A stretch of 64,000 bases of DNA from Tenrec ecaudatus (taxonomy: Eukaryota > Chordata > Mammalia > Afrosoricida > Tenrecidae), in NCBI RefSeq assembly GCF_050624435.1, contig NC_134531.1:252168812-252232811 (forward strand). Reading direction: 5' to 3'. Position numbers and translations under genes: made by a program. Each line of letters begins with the position of its first letter. The stretch's first letter is position 1. Below, piece after piece: positions 12,110-24,400 of the stretch. The notes below the pieces were generated by a model that saw only the letters and a list, made by a program, of their open reading frames with translations, ran no database searches and had not been told where the DNA came from.

Positions 12110-13690
12110 AGAGTTTTGATGTTTGTTGCTAAGTGTCTTTGATTCCACCTCATAGTAGCCTCTGTACAAGATAACAAAACACTTCTTGGTCCTGTGCCCT
12201 GCTCACAATACTTGCTGTTCTTAAGCCCTTTTTGCAGTCTTGGTGTCAGTCCTTGTTAAGAGTCTTCATCTTGTTCACTACTTCTCTACCTTACCAAGCA
12301 TTATGTCCATCTTCAGGGATTTGTCCCTCCTAAGAACATGGTCAAAGTAATTGAGACTAAGTCTTGCCATCATTGCTTTTAAGGAGCATTCTTGATATAC
12401 TTTTCCCAAGATAAATGATATTTTACTCCTCTCATCACAGACACCATAATTCACATGAATCCATTCATCTTTGACCTTCCTTATCCACTGTCCAGCTTTT
12501 GGAGGCATACAGAGCAACTGATCTAGTGCATTGGGACAGGCATACCATAGTCCTCAAAGTGACATCTTTGATCCTTTAACACTTTAAAGATGGCTTTTCA
12601 ACAGCTTTGCCCAATGCACTAGATCATTTGATTTCTTGATTGTTGCTTCCATGGTGTTGATTGTGGACCAAAATAAAATAAAATTTCTCCACTTATCAAG
12701 ATGTTGCTCAATGGCCCAGTTCTGAGGATTTTCCTCTACATTGCAATGTCATCTATATTGACTACTCATTTAGCAGTTGTGTACCACTTTGGCTTTTGTG
12801 TTACTATGATGGTGGAAACCATGTGCTAGTATTTCAAATACCAGCAGGGTCATCCATGGTGGAGTGATTTCAGCAGCTTCCAGACTAAGACAAACAAGCC
12901 AAAAAGATATGGTAATCTATTTGTAAATAAATTGGCTAGTGCTTGTGCCAATGCATTTAGGGAGCACTCAGAATATGTCTGGGAACAGTTGCCTCAAAAT
13001 AGTCAATATCGGTGAGTTGGATGGGTAACGTTTCAGGACCTTTATTTTTTAAATGTGGCACAACTGAAAATGAGAAGAAATAGCTGTACTTATTAATAAT
13101 TGGAACATAAAATGTATAAAGTATGAATCTAGAAAAATGGGAAGTTATAAAAAATGAAATGGAAAATTTGAAGATCGATATTCTAACATTCATGAGCTAA
13201 AGGAACCCTTAGTGACCATTTCCCATTAGCTTGTCATATGGGAATGACCAATTGAAAATTAATGGTGTCACATTGATTATCAAAAAGGATATTTCATTAT
13301 CGATTCCAAAGTACAGTCTTATAAGTGATAGGATAATATTCTTGCACCTATAAGAAAGACCAGTTAATACATTTTTTCAAATTTATGCACCAATCACTAA
13401 TACTAAAGATGAAGAAATGTAAGAGTTTTCCAACTTATTCAGGCTGAGATTGATCAAACATTCAATCAAGATGCATTGACAATTCCTGGTGATTGGAATG
13501 CAACGTGGAAAACAAAGAAAAAGTATCCATTGTTGGAAATTGTGGTCTTGATGATAGACATACCATGAGAGATGGCATGATAGAGTGTGCACAAGTCCAA
13601 TGGCTTATTAGTTGTAAATGCCATTTTCAACACCACAAATGATGACACAGATTCCAACACAAACCACCACAGAAAAACGAACTGGAGAGA
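12110..13690 (-). pseudogene. RTE LINE copy with 5' inversion
   Basis: From 12110 to about 12800 the minus strand holds the 3' half of RTE, with words such as 'ccaagcattatgtccatctt' and 'ttgcccaatgcactagatc'. At about 12805 orientation flips: 'aataccagcagggtcatcca' is the RTE 5' end in the plus direction. It continues through the endonuclease region (about 13060-13690), which shows 'aaaatgagaagaaatag' and a conserved 'ggtgattggaatgcaacgtg' word. Read on the minus strand this is an inverted 5' half joined to a sense 3' half, as in twin priming. Many stops and indels show it is dead. Confidence 0.7.
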
Positions 13691-14111
13691 CAAGTGGTAG
13701 AGATTGTTAATAAATATTTCTATCTATTTGTAGGTCACTAAGCATTTCGAAAACACGAATGAGTATTGCTTATCAAATGTGTTTCTGCCGTAGCAGACAG
13801 TAATTCATACACCCTTTCCCTCCATGAATTCCTCATTATTGTGCATTAGTACTGTCCCTAAACTTCCTGTTCTTGAGATAAACCTTATTCAAGGAGATGG
13901 ACTGAATTTTACACACTTAAAATATTTTTCAGTATTTCATTATACTTCATTAATTTTAGACTTCATTAATTTTAGTGATATTGGTCTCGCTACCCACACA
14001 TATATATTTAATACTATACCCTTTCTACAATTATTTGAATAAAAAAACTTATAACATTATGTAATTAGCATTCATTTTCTTCTCCTTCCTAGTCTTTTAA
14101 AAATATATAAA
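13691..14111. other. No gene recognised
   Basis: AT-rich sequence without an assignable repeat or exon. Confidence 0.35.
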
Positions 14112-14634
14112 TCATTTTATTGGGGGCTCTTGCAGCTACAGGTCTTATAACAATCCATACATCAATTGTGTCAAGCACATTTATATACATACAGTATGTT
14201 GCCATCATCATTTTCAAAACATTTTCTTTCTTGAGTCCTTGGTATCAGCTCCTCTTTTTTTCCTTCCCTCCCACAACCTCACATCCTTGTGACCCCTTGA
14301 TAAATTACACATTATTAATATTTTCATATCGTGCACCATACACAGCCTCCCTTCACCCATGTTTCTATTGTTTGTCCCTTGGGGTGGGGTGGGGTAAGAT
14401 ATTTATCATTGCAATCGGTTCCCCCTTTCTCTCTCTTTTCCCCACCTGCCCTTACTCTCATGGTATCACTACTCCCATTATTGTTCCTGTGAAGTTTATC
14501 TGTCCTAGATTCTGTGTGTCAAGGGCTACTATATGTACTAGTGTACATGCTCCAGTCTACCGGGATTTGTAAAGTAGAACTATGGTAATGATAGTGGGGG
14601 CGGGGGACTAAGAAGCATTAAAGAACTAGAGGAA
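14112..14634 (-). repeat. Family A retroposon, 5'-truncated
   Basis: Starts at 'tcattttattgggggctctt', which is the antisense 3' terminus of family A. It passes through the diagnostic 'tcaattgtgtcaagcacatt', 'cttggtatcagctcctc', C/T-rich and 'ggtatcactactccc' segments. It stops at 'gaactagagga', about 530 bp from the 3' end. The 150-codon plus-strand frame across it is an antisense by-product of the repeat, not a gene. Confidence 0.8.
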
Positions 14635-14639
14635 GCCAG

Positions 14640-15236
14640 ACCAAATCCAGGCATATATATTGAGATAGTTAGTTTATTGTGCCAGCCTGGCTGATAAACA
14701 CAAGTGGGATTAATTGAAGGGTGGAGAGATAAATGGCTCGGTGAGCCTCGCCTTTCTTGTGTCTCTCTCTTTGATCATTGGACCAGTGTGCGGCTGCCTT
14801 GCTTATTATGTGCTTCAATTTACAAACTACACCACCTGTGGGAGGCCTAGCTGGTGGACTGTAAGTTGAGGGCCCTTTAAGACCACCACACGATTGGAAT
14901 GTACATCTCTGGAGTTGGGGACTGATGGTTGGTGACCTGCCTTGCTATTTGCTGCCTGGGCTGAGATAGCCTAGCTCTCTCTACAGAGGACTAGCTGGTG
15001 GCCCTCAAGACTTAAAGGACTGCTAGTGTCTCACAACTCTCTCATGAGAGTGAGTTGTACTGAGCCATTTGTACTGCTTTATAATTTAATTGTTTATTTC
15101 TTGTATTATATATCTACCTATTTATAAATAACAGTTCATTTCTTGTGTTATATATCTATTTTTATAAATACATATATATATATATATAATTACTAGCAAT
15201 CTGGTTTTGTCTCTCTAGAGAACCCTGTCTAACACA
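14640..15236 (+). repeat. LTR-like interspersed repeat
   Basis: A moderately GC-rich unit that ends in 'gtctctctagagaaccctgt' and 'ctaacaca'. Endings of this kind are shared by a set of mammalian LTR-like repeats. Similar ends occur in the elements at 27748 and 30638, which differ internally. A TA-rich patch lies at 15105-15190. The left boundary and target duplication are unclear. Confidence 0.4.
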
Positions 15237-15239
15237 CAT

Positions 15240-17176
15240 ATAGTAGCCAACTAAAAGGGAGGGGCAGGGAAAGCAAAAAAAGACATGGGTAGGGGGAGAA
15301 CAGGGCACTAACCCACTCATGGGGAGGGTATTGTTTATATCTCTACAGGGAAAGAGAGGGACATGTCTGATCAGAGTACACAGAAGCAAATGAAGGGGAA
15401 ATAAGAGAGAGTGAAGCACACCCTAGCCCACAAAGCTCCGAGGATGATATTTCTGCTCAGAGCAGCACAGAGAGGACCATAGGGCTGCCCCCACCCCCCA
15501 CGAGACACGATGACCATCAGGGACCCATAGTGCTACAGGGGACAACGTTGGAGACACAGTGCAGGAATTGCACCTGATCAGACCCCACCACACCAAGGCA
15601 AAACACTATGTGCATGTAATAGAACAGCAAAGGGAGCAGAGCAATGAAGTCCCCAGGAAATACCAAAAATAGATTTTGGGGCCAGGGTATGACACTCCAT
15701 CAGACTCAACTGGAAAACATTCCTAAAGGTCAACAAAGAGACTTTGAACTATTTACACACTTTTATTTTTCATTGTTGCTTTGCTTTGCTATCTTGTTTT
15801 ATGTGCGTATTATTATCTAAATAAGGTCTATCTAAATAAGAGGTGTGATATCTAAATAAGAGGTGGGATAAACAAACTGGAGTAGAAAACAACTGGACCC
15901 ACTGTTACGGGGGGACATGGGAGAGGGGAAGGCAGGGGAAAGGAAGTGGGTGTTAACAAACTCAGGGTGAAGGGAACAACAAATGATCTAAAATTGATGG
16001 TGAGGATGGTGTAACTGGCCTTGTAAGGCTTGATCAAGGGTAATGTAACCGAGAGGAATCACTGAAACCCAAATGAAGGCTGAGCATGATAGTGGGACAA
16101 GAGGAAAGTAAAAGGAACTATAAGAAAGAACTCAGAGGCAAAGGGCATTTATAGAAGTCTAAATACAGGCATGTACATATGTAAATATATTTGTATATGA
16201 TGATAGGGAAATAGGTTTAGTATTAAGGTAGCAGGCGCACATCAGGCCTCTACTCAAGTACTCCCTCAATGCAAAAACACTTTGTTCTATTAACCTGGCA
16301 TTCCACGATGCTCACCTTCCTGACACAATCGCTGAAGACAAAGTGGGTGTGTAAGTAAATATAGTGAAGAAAGCTGATGGTGCCAGGCTATCAAAAGATA
16401 TAGCATCTGAGGCCATAAAGGCTTGAAGAGAAACAAGCAACCATCTACTTGAGAAACAACAAAGCCCACGTGGGAGAAGCACACCAGCTTGTGTGATCAT
16501 AATGTGTCGATAAGGCATCAAAGAACAAAAAAGTCATATCATTGTGAATGAGGGTTAGTGCGGAATGGAGACCCAATGCCCATGTATCAGCAACTGAACA
16601 CCCCCTTACAGAAGTGTTGCAGGGAGGAGACAAGTCAGTCAGGGTGCGGTGTAGCAACGATGAAACATACAACATTCCTCTAGTTCTTTAATGCTTCTTC
16701 CCCCTCCCCCCATTATCATGATCCCAAATCTACCTCACAAATCTGGCTAGACCAGAGGATGTACACTGTTACAGATCAGAGCTGGAAACACAGGGAACCC
16801 AGGACAGATAAACCCCTCAGGACCAATAATGAGAGAAGTGATACCAAGAGGATAAGGGGAAGGGGTGGGGCAGAACCGATCACAATGATCTACATATAAT
16901 CCCTTCCCTAGGGGCACGGACAACAGAAAAGTGTCGAAGGGCAACATTGGACAGTGTAAGACATGACAAATAATAATAATTTATAAATTAGCAAGTGTTC
17001 ATGAAGGATGGGGGAGGGAAGGAGGAAAATGAGTCAACACTGAGGGCTCCAGTAGAAAGACAATGTTTTGAGAATGATGATGGCAACAAATATATAAATG
17101 TGTTTGACACAATGGATGGATAGATGGATTGTGATAAGAGTTGAATGAGCCCCCAATAAATGATAGAAACAAAACT
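15240..17176 (+). repeat. Family A retroposon, long form (about 1.9 kb)
   Basis: One of two long family A copies. It aligns end to end with the reverse complement of 55204-57112, sharing 'gggacatgtctgatcagag', 'ataccaaaaatagattttg', 'gtaatgtaac..gaggaat' and, in the last 1.1 kb, all segments of the shorter copies. It ends with 'gagcccccaataaatgatag' at about 17147-17166. No reading frame is conserved between the long copies, so it looks non-coding. It could be a LINE 3' UTR, an ERV-derived segment or a non-autonomous retroposon. The sequence alone does not decide. Confidence 0.75.
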
Positions 17177-17719
17177 AGACTAGAGGAATGCTATGTGTTT
17201 CGTCGGTGCTATACTCCACCTTGGCTGAATCGCTGCTTCCTTGTGACCCTTCTGTGAGAGCATGTCCAATTGCCTACAGATGGGTTTTGGGTCTCCACTC
17301 CAATCCCCCTCATTTGCATCAATATTATTGTTTGTTTTGGGTCTTCTGATGCCTGATACCTAACCCCATTGACAACTTGTGAGCACACAGGCTGATGTGC
17401 TTATTCCATGTGGGCTTTGTTGCTTCATTGCTAGATGGCCACTTGTTTAACTTCAAGTCTTTAAGTGCCCAGACACCAGAGCTTGTAACAACTGGAACCA
17501 TCAGATTTCTTCATCACCTTTGCTTATGCACCTATTTTGTCTCTAGTAATCGTGTCAGGAAGGTGGGCACCACAGAATGCCAGGTTATTAGAACAAAGAG
17601 TTTGTGCACTGAGGGAGGACTTAAGTAGAGACCCAATGTCCATCTGCTACCTTATTTCTTAACATATAAAAATATGTACATTGACCTATATTCCTATCAT
17701 TATATATTAATACATTTAC
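17177..17719 (-). repeat. Family A retroposon, internal fragment
   Basis: Antisense internal part of family A with 'ctacagatgggttttgggtc', 'gtgcttattccatgtgggct', 'cttgtttaacttcaagtctt' and 'ggacttaagtagagaccc'. It lacks the 3' terminus. It lies back to back with the 3' end of the long plus-strand copy on its left and the L1 3' end on its right. Confidence 0.7.
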
Positions 17720-19170
17720 AAACCAGGGAAGAGATCTAAAGTCAATGGCGAGGTGGGGTTGCTTTTGCAATTGTGAACTGCACTGTGATAAACATCTGGC
17801 TGTGGTCTGTTTCTTAATTCATCTGGTATATGCCCAGTAGGGGGATTTCTGGACCATAGGTTAGTGCAATTTTCATTTGTTTTAGGATCGCCAAATCAAT
17901 TTTCATAATGGCTGCACAAGCCTAAAGAGTTCCTATCTCACCACAGCCCCTTCAACACTTGTTGCTTTCTGATTTTTTGTATTTGCCTGTCTTTGAGAGT
18001 GCTAGGTGGTATCGCATAGTTTTTTGAATTTGCATTTACTTCCCATATTGCTAATGATCTGGAAAATTGTCTGTGTTTATTGGTTATTGGCTATTTGGAT
18101 TTCTGCCCTTGTGAAACTTCTGTTTAGGTCCCTTGCTCACCTCCTCAATGAGCTACTTGGTTGTTTGTTTGTGTTTTCTTATTGTAAGCTAGCAGAGTAT
18201 TGTAGATTTTAGTAATAAGACCTTTTTCTGATGTGTCTTTGCTAAAGATGTTTTCCCAGCCTGTGGACTCTCTTACTCTTTTGGCAGATTCATTCTATGT
18301 ACACAAGTGTTTTTTCTTCAGTATATCCCGCTTTTCAATTTGTGCTTCCTCTGTGTTTGTGCCCTTTCCTATTTCCAGTAGTCTATGTATCAAAGTTGTT
18401 AGGTTTGTTCCAATTGCCTCATGAATGGCCCTAATAGTTCAGGGTTTTAGCTCGAGGACTGTGATCCACCTTGAGTTTATTCTTGTGCATGGAGTGAGGT
18501 AAGGGTCTTGCTTCATTTTCCATTTTTTCCAGCACCACTTGGTATAGAAGGCATCCTCTTCCCATTTGATATTTTTTGGGTCCTTATCAAATATCATTTG
18601 TCTGAATGCTGATGATTTCGTGTCTAGGTTTTCATTTATTTTCCATTGACCTGAATATCTGTCATTATACCAGTATCACACTGTTTTGAACAATGTGACT
18701 GTATAACAGGTGCTAAAGTCAGGTAGAGCAATCCCTCCCACTTTATCCTTCTCCACGAGAGGTTTTCTCCTAATTCTAGGCTTCTTCCCTTCTCCATATG
18801 ATGTTCGTAGTCAGTTTTACAAATTCTTTGAAGAAAACTGTTGGTATTTGCATCAGGACAGCATTAAACTTATATAATGCCTTAAGCAGGACTAACGTCA
18901 TTACTATATTACATCTTCTGACCCACAGCATGGGATAGTCTTTCATTTGCAGAGGCCACTCTTGGTTTCTTGTAATAGTATTTGGTAATTTTCCTCATGC
19001 AAATATTTTGGTTATTGTTTAGGTATATCCCTAGATATTTCAATTTGTGCTTGGCTATTGTGAAGGGTACTACCTTTTGGAGTTCTTCTTCTTAGGTCTT
19101 ATCCAATGTATATAGTAGTCCGATAGACTTCTGTTTTTTGATCATGTGTCCTGCCACTCTGCCATATTGC

Positions 19171-20105
19171 TCAATCACTTCCAGCACTTCTTTTGTTGGA
19201 GGTTTCGGGGTCTTCCAAAAATAAGATCATATCATCTGCAAACATCAATAGTTTCACCTCTTCTTTCTCCAGAAAAATATCTTTGATGCCTTTCATTTGC
19301 CATATGTTGTTAGCCAGGATCTCCAGTAAGATGTTAAATAAAAGTGGGGAGAAGGGGCATCCTTGTCTGATCCACTTTTTCAGTGGGATTAATTTGGTCT
19401 TTTCTCCATTGACTTCCATGTTTGGTGTTGATTTTTCGTATGTAGCATATATTATATTGAGGAATTTTCTTTCCATTCTTATCTTCTTGAGTGTCTGAAA
19501 CAGGAATGGGTGTTGCATGTTGTTGAATGCTTTTTCCTGTGTCTATCAATATTATCATGTGGTTCTTATCCTTTTTCATGTCAACGTGGTGAATAATGCT
19601 GATGTTGAACCATCCCTGCATCTCTGGAGTGAATCTCACTTGGTCATGGTGAATTATTTGTTTCATGTACTTTTTTATTCTATTGACCAGTATTTTGTTA
19701 AGGATTTTTGCATTGATGTTAATTTGAGATATTGTTCTGTAATTCTCAGTTCTTGTGGGATCCTTGCCCATTTTCGATATCGGTGTTATAACTAACTTCA
19801 TAGAGTTTGGGAGTTTGCTGTATTTTTCTATGCTCTGGAAGAGCTTGTGTAGGATTTGTGTCAGTTCTTCCCTGAATACTTGGTAGAATTCTCCTGTGAA
19901 GCTGTCTGGCCCAGGAAAAATTTTCATTGGTAATCTCACTATAACTCTGTCTGTTTTGTCTTTTGCTATGTGTCTGTTGAGGTTCTTGATGTCTATCTGG
20001 GCTAATCGAGGGAGGGGTTGTTTTCCACATATTTGTCAATGTATTCCAAGTTGTTGAATTCTGAATTCATTGGAGTGCAGGCCTTCATGGTACTGTGTAA
20101 TTAGC
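19171..20105 (-). pseudogene. L1 ORF2 reverse transcriptase fragment
   Basis: Broken frames encode the L1 reverse transcriptase core. One piece (19334-19939) contains the fingers motif 'PGPDSFTGEFYQ' and a 'NYRTISQ'-like segment. The next (19171-19518) contains 'IRQGCPFSPLLFNILLE' and the catalytic 'FADDMILFLEDP' region with both aspartates present. A frameshift near 19500-19535 separates the two, and the upstream part is cut at 20108 by family A. In a live L1 this enzyme copies L1 RNA at the nicked target. Here it is a fossil, but the catalytic residues are still readable, suggesting moderate age. Confidence 0.85.
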
Positions 20106-20108
20106 CTT

Positions 20109-21234
20109 AAAAAATCCTTTTATTGGCGGCTCATACAACTCTTATCACAATTCATCCATCCATCCATGTGTCCAGCACTTTTGTGCATTTGTTTCCCTCA
20201 TCATTCTCAAAACATTTGTTTTCTACTTGAGCCCTTGGTATCAGCTCCTCATTTTCCCCCTGCCTTCCCGCTCCCTCCCCATGAACCCTTGATAATTTAT
20301 AAATTATTATTATTTTGTCATATCTTACACCACCTGATGTCTCCCTTCACCTACTTCTCTGCTGTCCATGACCCAGGGAAGAGGTTATATGTAGATCCTT
20401 GTAATCTGTTTCCCATTTCCCCCTCATTTTCCCTCCACCCTCCCAGTATTGCCAGTCTCACCACTGGTCCTTAGGGGTTCATCTGTCCTGGATACCCTGT
20501 GTTTCCAGTTCCTATCTGTACAAGTGTACATCCTCTGGTCTAGCCAGATTTGTAAGGTAGAATTGGGATCATGATAGTGGTGTTGGGGGGCGGGGGGGAC
20601 AGGAAGCATTCAAGAACTAAAGGAAAATTGTATGTTTCATCACTGCTACACTGCACCCTGACTGACTCGTCACCTGTCCCTTCCCTCCCCCATGGCCCTT
20701 CTGTAAGGGGATGTCCAATTTCCCACAGATGGGCCCTGGGTTCCCACTCCGCACTCCCCCTCATTCAGAATGCTATGATTTTTTTTTGTCTTTGATGCCT
20801 GATACCTGATCCCTTCAACGCCTTGCGATCTCACAGGCTGGTGTGCTTCTTCCATGTGGGCTTTGTTGTTTTTCAGTTAGATGACCACTTATCTCTTCCA
20901 GCCTATAAGACCCCAGATTCTATATCTTTTGACAGCCGGGCACCATCAGCTTTCTTCACCGCATTTGCTATGCTCCCGCTTTGTCTTGAGCAATTGTGTC
21001 AGGGTAGGCTGGTGTGCTTTTTCCATGTGGGCTCTGTTATTTCTCAGCTAGAGAGCTGCCTGTTTATTTTCAAGCCTTTAAGACCCCAGACGGTATATAT
21101 TTTGTTAGCTGGACACTGTCAGCTTTCTTCACCACATTTGCTTATGTACCCTCTTTGGCTTTAGCAATCAATCAGGACAGGCTGGTATGCTTCTTCCATG
21201 TGAGTTTTGTTGTTTCTCAACTAGATAGTCGCTT
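20109..21234 (-). repeat. Family A retroposon, 1.13 kb, with target duplication inside L1
   Basis: The cleanest copy for defining family A. It is flanked by 'tgtaattagcctt' (20096-20108) and 'tgtaattatcctt' (21234-21246), a 13-bp duplication with one mismatch. The L1 sequence is continuous when the insert is removed. The left terminus is the antisense 3' end ('ccttttattggcggctcata', carrying AATAAAA on the minus strand). The right end lies in a segment containing three related antisense 'gcttcttccatgtg'-type words (20845, 21016 and 21190), so the 5' part is internally repeated. The duplication shows insertion by retrotransposition after the L1 had landed. Confidence 0.85.
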
Positions 21235-24149
21235 GTAATTATCCTTTTAATTTAATTGGGGTCTATTGTAATGTCCCTTGTTTCATTCCTCTTCCTGGCT
21301 ATTGAAATTTGTTCCTTCCTTTCTTTGGTTAGGTTTTCCAATGGTACATCAACTCAGTCAATCCATTCAAAGAACCAGCTTTTAGCTGCCTTGATTTTTT
21401 AATCATTTTCCCTCTTCCACATCTCAATCCTGATTTTTATTATTTTTCTTTTGTCATTAATAGAATTGTCCTGTTGACTCAGCTTTAATTGCTGGAGGTT
21501 TTGTGCCAGCATATCAATTGTAAGTTTCTCTTCTTTTTTCATGTGTGCATTTATTAAGATCAAACTTCCTCTGATAACTGTTTTTGCTGTGTCCCAAGGT
21601 TTGGGTACATCGTTTTCTCATTTTCATTTGTTTCTAAAAACTTCCTAATTTGTTCTGGACCAGTACCCACTGATTTTGAAGTAGAGATTTTTGCCTTCCA
21701 AATGTTCACACTTGTTTTCTTATTTGTCTTGTTGTTGATTTCCAGCCTTATGGCATAATGGTTGGAGGGAAGTCTGAGTGATCTCTATGTGCTTGAATTT
21801 ACATAGGCTCAAATTGTGCCCCAGGATGTGGTCTATCTTCAAGTATGTGCCATGTAAGCTTCAGAAGAATGTGAATTTCTTTTGCATTTGGGTGGAGAGC
21901 TCTTAAAACGTCTATCAGATCAAGTTGTCTAATTGTAGAGTTTAGTTCTGTAGCTACCTTGTTAAACTTCTTTCCCAGTGATCTATCACAGAGAACCATG
22001 TGTTAAAGTCACCTAATATGATTGTTGAGTCTGTAATTTCTTTGATCATCTTTTGCAGCTTTTGATTGATGAATTTGTCCATTTATCAATGGGCGCATAT
22101 ATTTATTATGCTCACTGGTTCCCTACTGTTCCCTTGAGCTTATTATAGTGCCCCTCCTTATCTCTCTTTATGGCTGGCACCATGAGATAAATTTTTTGAG
22201 AGATTAGGATCACAACCCCTGCATTTTTTAAATTGCCATTTGCTTGTTATATTTTTTCCCAGCCTTTGAATCTCAGCTTATTTTTGTTTGCAAACTTGAG
22301 CTATGTCTCTTGTAGGCAGCAGATTGATGGGTTTTGTTTTCTAAGCCAGTCCACTAGTTTCTGTCTTTTACTCAGCGAGTTCAATCCATGTAGATTAAGA
22401 GTTATTACATCCGTCTGTGGACTGTGTGATGTCATCTCGTACCTTTTGTTTTGGGTGTTTTCCTGCCTCCTTCCTTATCAGTGCATTATGCATGTGTGTT
22501 TGTGATTCATCCTTGCCTTCTTGTCACTGTTGAGCCAATGCTATCTTGGGGGCTGCTTCAAATGTGTTTCCCTCTGAGTGGAGTTGTTCTATGTGGCGTG
22601 GCGGTCTCTTTCTTGTTTGTGCTCAGTGTGTATTGTTCTTCTGCCAATACTGGGTTGATAGGTTCTCCATCTATCTTGATAGATAATTTGGCTGGCTAGA
22701 GTATTCTTGGGTTTGCATTATTGTCTTTCAACTTTCAGAATATGTTACTCCACTCTCTACTCCTCTTCATGGTGTCTGTCTACTGGTAAGCCTGAGCATA
22801 TTCTTATTTATGTATCTTTAAAGGTGACTGAGTTCCCCCCCCCCCCATAACTTCTCTTTTGATTTTCTTCTTTTCCTCAAAGTTAGATAGATTATTATAT
22901 GCCTTGGAGAATTCTTCTTGAGATTCAGTCTAGCTTGTGTTCGTTCAGGCTCCTGAATGGTTGCCTGGTTTTCAGTCATAAAGTGGGGCCAGTTTTCCTT
23001 TAAGAATTCGGTTGCTATTTTTACTTCTTTGATATTTTCTGTTGCTATTTTTACTTCTTTGTTGTGTCTTGTTCTGGTAGTTCAATGATTCTAATGTTGT
23101 GCCTCTTCATAGCATCAGACATGGCTCTCAGGTTTTCTTCAGCCTCTCTGATTATATTGTTGGACTGCCTTTCCCATTTGTTGAAGTCTGCCTGGTTGTC
23201 CTTGAGGTCACTGGTATAATTCTCTGCTGCTTCTTCTTGTCCATTAGAGAAGTCTTTGAATTTGTTATTTGTTACCTTGTCCCTTAAGTCTTGTATTTAG
23301 TGCATGGGCTTAATCTCATCTATTGTTTCATCCTTTTTTCTGTATTGGTTCCCTCGTATGGTGTATGGCTCCAAACAGCATTCTGCAGATTTCTTTCTGT
23401 GGCAGATCAATATCTGTTTCTTCTATTAACATAATTAGTTTCAGGACTTCTGCTGACTTGCATTTTGTTTCTCTTGATTTTTCGTTGAAGTTGTTGAGAC
23501 AGTTTGCTATCTGTGTGTCATTGTGGAGGAGCTCGGTGCCATTTTCCCAGAGTCAAAGAGCCCTGGGTTCTCTCTTTGGGAGGTTGTTAGAAATGTTTCA
23601 GGGGCTTCCTATAACCAACTGCCCGGGGATAGGGGTGTGTCAGGCTATGGCTTTTGACCCTCTCAGGTTATCCTCTCACCCTAGCCTATTTTGTTCTATG
23701 GAGGGCAGGTGGGATAGCACTATCAGGGAATGCTGGATGGACAGTTGCAGGCTGAGAGTCTGGGTCTGTTTACCGATTGGGCAAGGAGCTGCCTCAGTTT
23801 GGTGGAGAGCACTTGAAGGAGTCCTCGGAGGTGGATTGAGGCCAGTAGTGGTCAGAAGCCCTAGGTTTCAATCCAGGGAGGGCTACTGGTGTATTGGAGC
23901 ATCCATGGGGTGCCTGCTGGAGGCTCCATGAGGCCTGGGGATGCACATTGGAGGTGAACTATTAACTATCTTTCCAATAGTAAGGCTGTTCTAGACCCTT
24001 GCCTGTGGCTAAAGCATATTCACCAGTGGTTCAGTCTGGCTAGATACTCTGCAGATGTGTTTGGGGCTACTACCATCCCCCATAGTCCTCTACAAATTGG
24101 GTGTCCATAATTTTTGCCCTGATGCTTTTCTCCTCACCATATTTGAATT

Positions 24150-24400
24150 TTGTAATTGTCATCTTTGGATCACACAAGTTGGTGTGCTTCTTCCTTGTGT
24201 ACTTAGTTGACTCCTCGCTTAGATGGCTGCTTGTTTGAATACAAGTCTTTATGACCTCAGACATGAGTCTGATAGCTGGGCACTATCTGCTTTCTTCACC
24301 ACACTTTGTTCTAGAACCCTTATCTTCAGTGATCATTTCATGAAGGTGAGTATCATGAAGGTGATCATTTCATGAAGGTGAGTAAGATAATGATGTAAGA
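24150..24400 (-). repeat. Family A fragment with a 32-bp tandem duplication
   Basis: Antisense internal family A words ('gtgtgcttcttccttgtg', 'gatagctgggcactatctgc') followed by 'gatcatttcatgaaggtgag', which occurs twice (24331 and 24363) with a 32-bp period. It is a small local duplication in a decayed fragment. Confidence 0.6.

Larger units (their letters stand above)
17720..24000 (-). mobile_element. Near full-length L1, split by a family A insertion
   Basis: Antisense L1 running from the 3' end at about 17720 to a probable 5' region at about 24000. After removing the 1.13-kb insertion at 20109-21234 it is about 5.1 kb. The 3' region, RT, endonuclease side and an ORF1-like coiled-coil segment (about 22850-23560, with antisense leucine-rich pieces and a duplicated 'ttgctatttttacttcttt' word about 31 bp apart) lie in the expected order. 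Stops and frameshifts are spread through both frames, so it is not autonomous. Plus-strand frames such as 23323-23931 are antisense by-products. Confidence 0.8.

Noticed and set aside
14120-14572. 150-codon plus-strand open frame
   Set aside because: It lies entirely in an antisense family A repeat. The same sequence is broken in other copies.
23323-23931. 202-codon plus-strand open frame
   Set aside because: It is antisense to the 5' part of an L1 copy and has no protein-family motif.
24331-24385. Short direct repeats as a possible CRISPR-like array
   Set aside because: Only two copies with a 32-bp period and no distinct spacers, inside a decayed retroposon of a mammalian genome.
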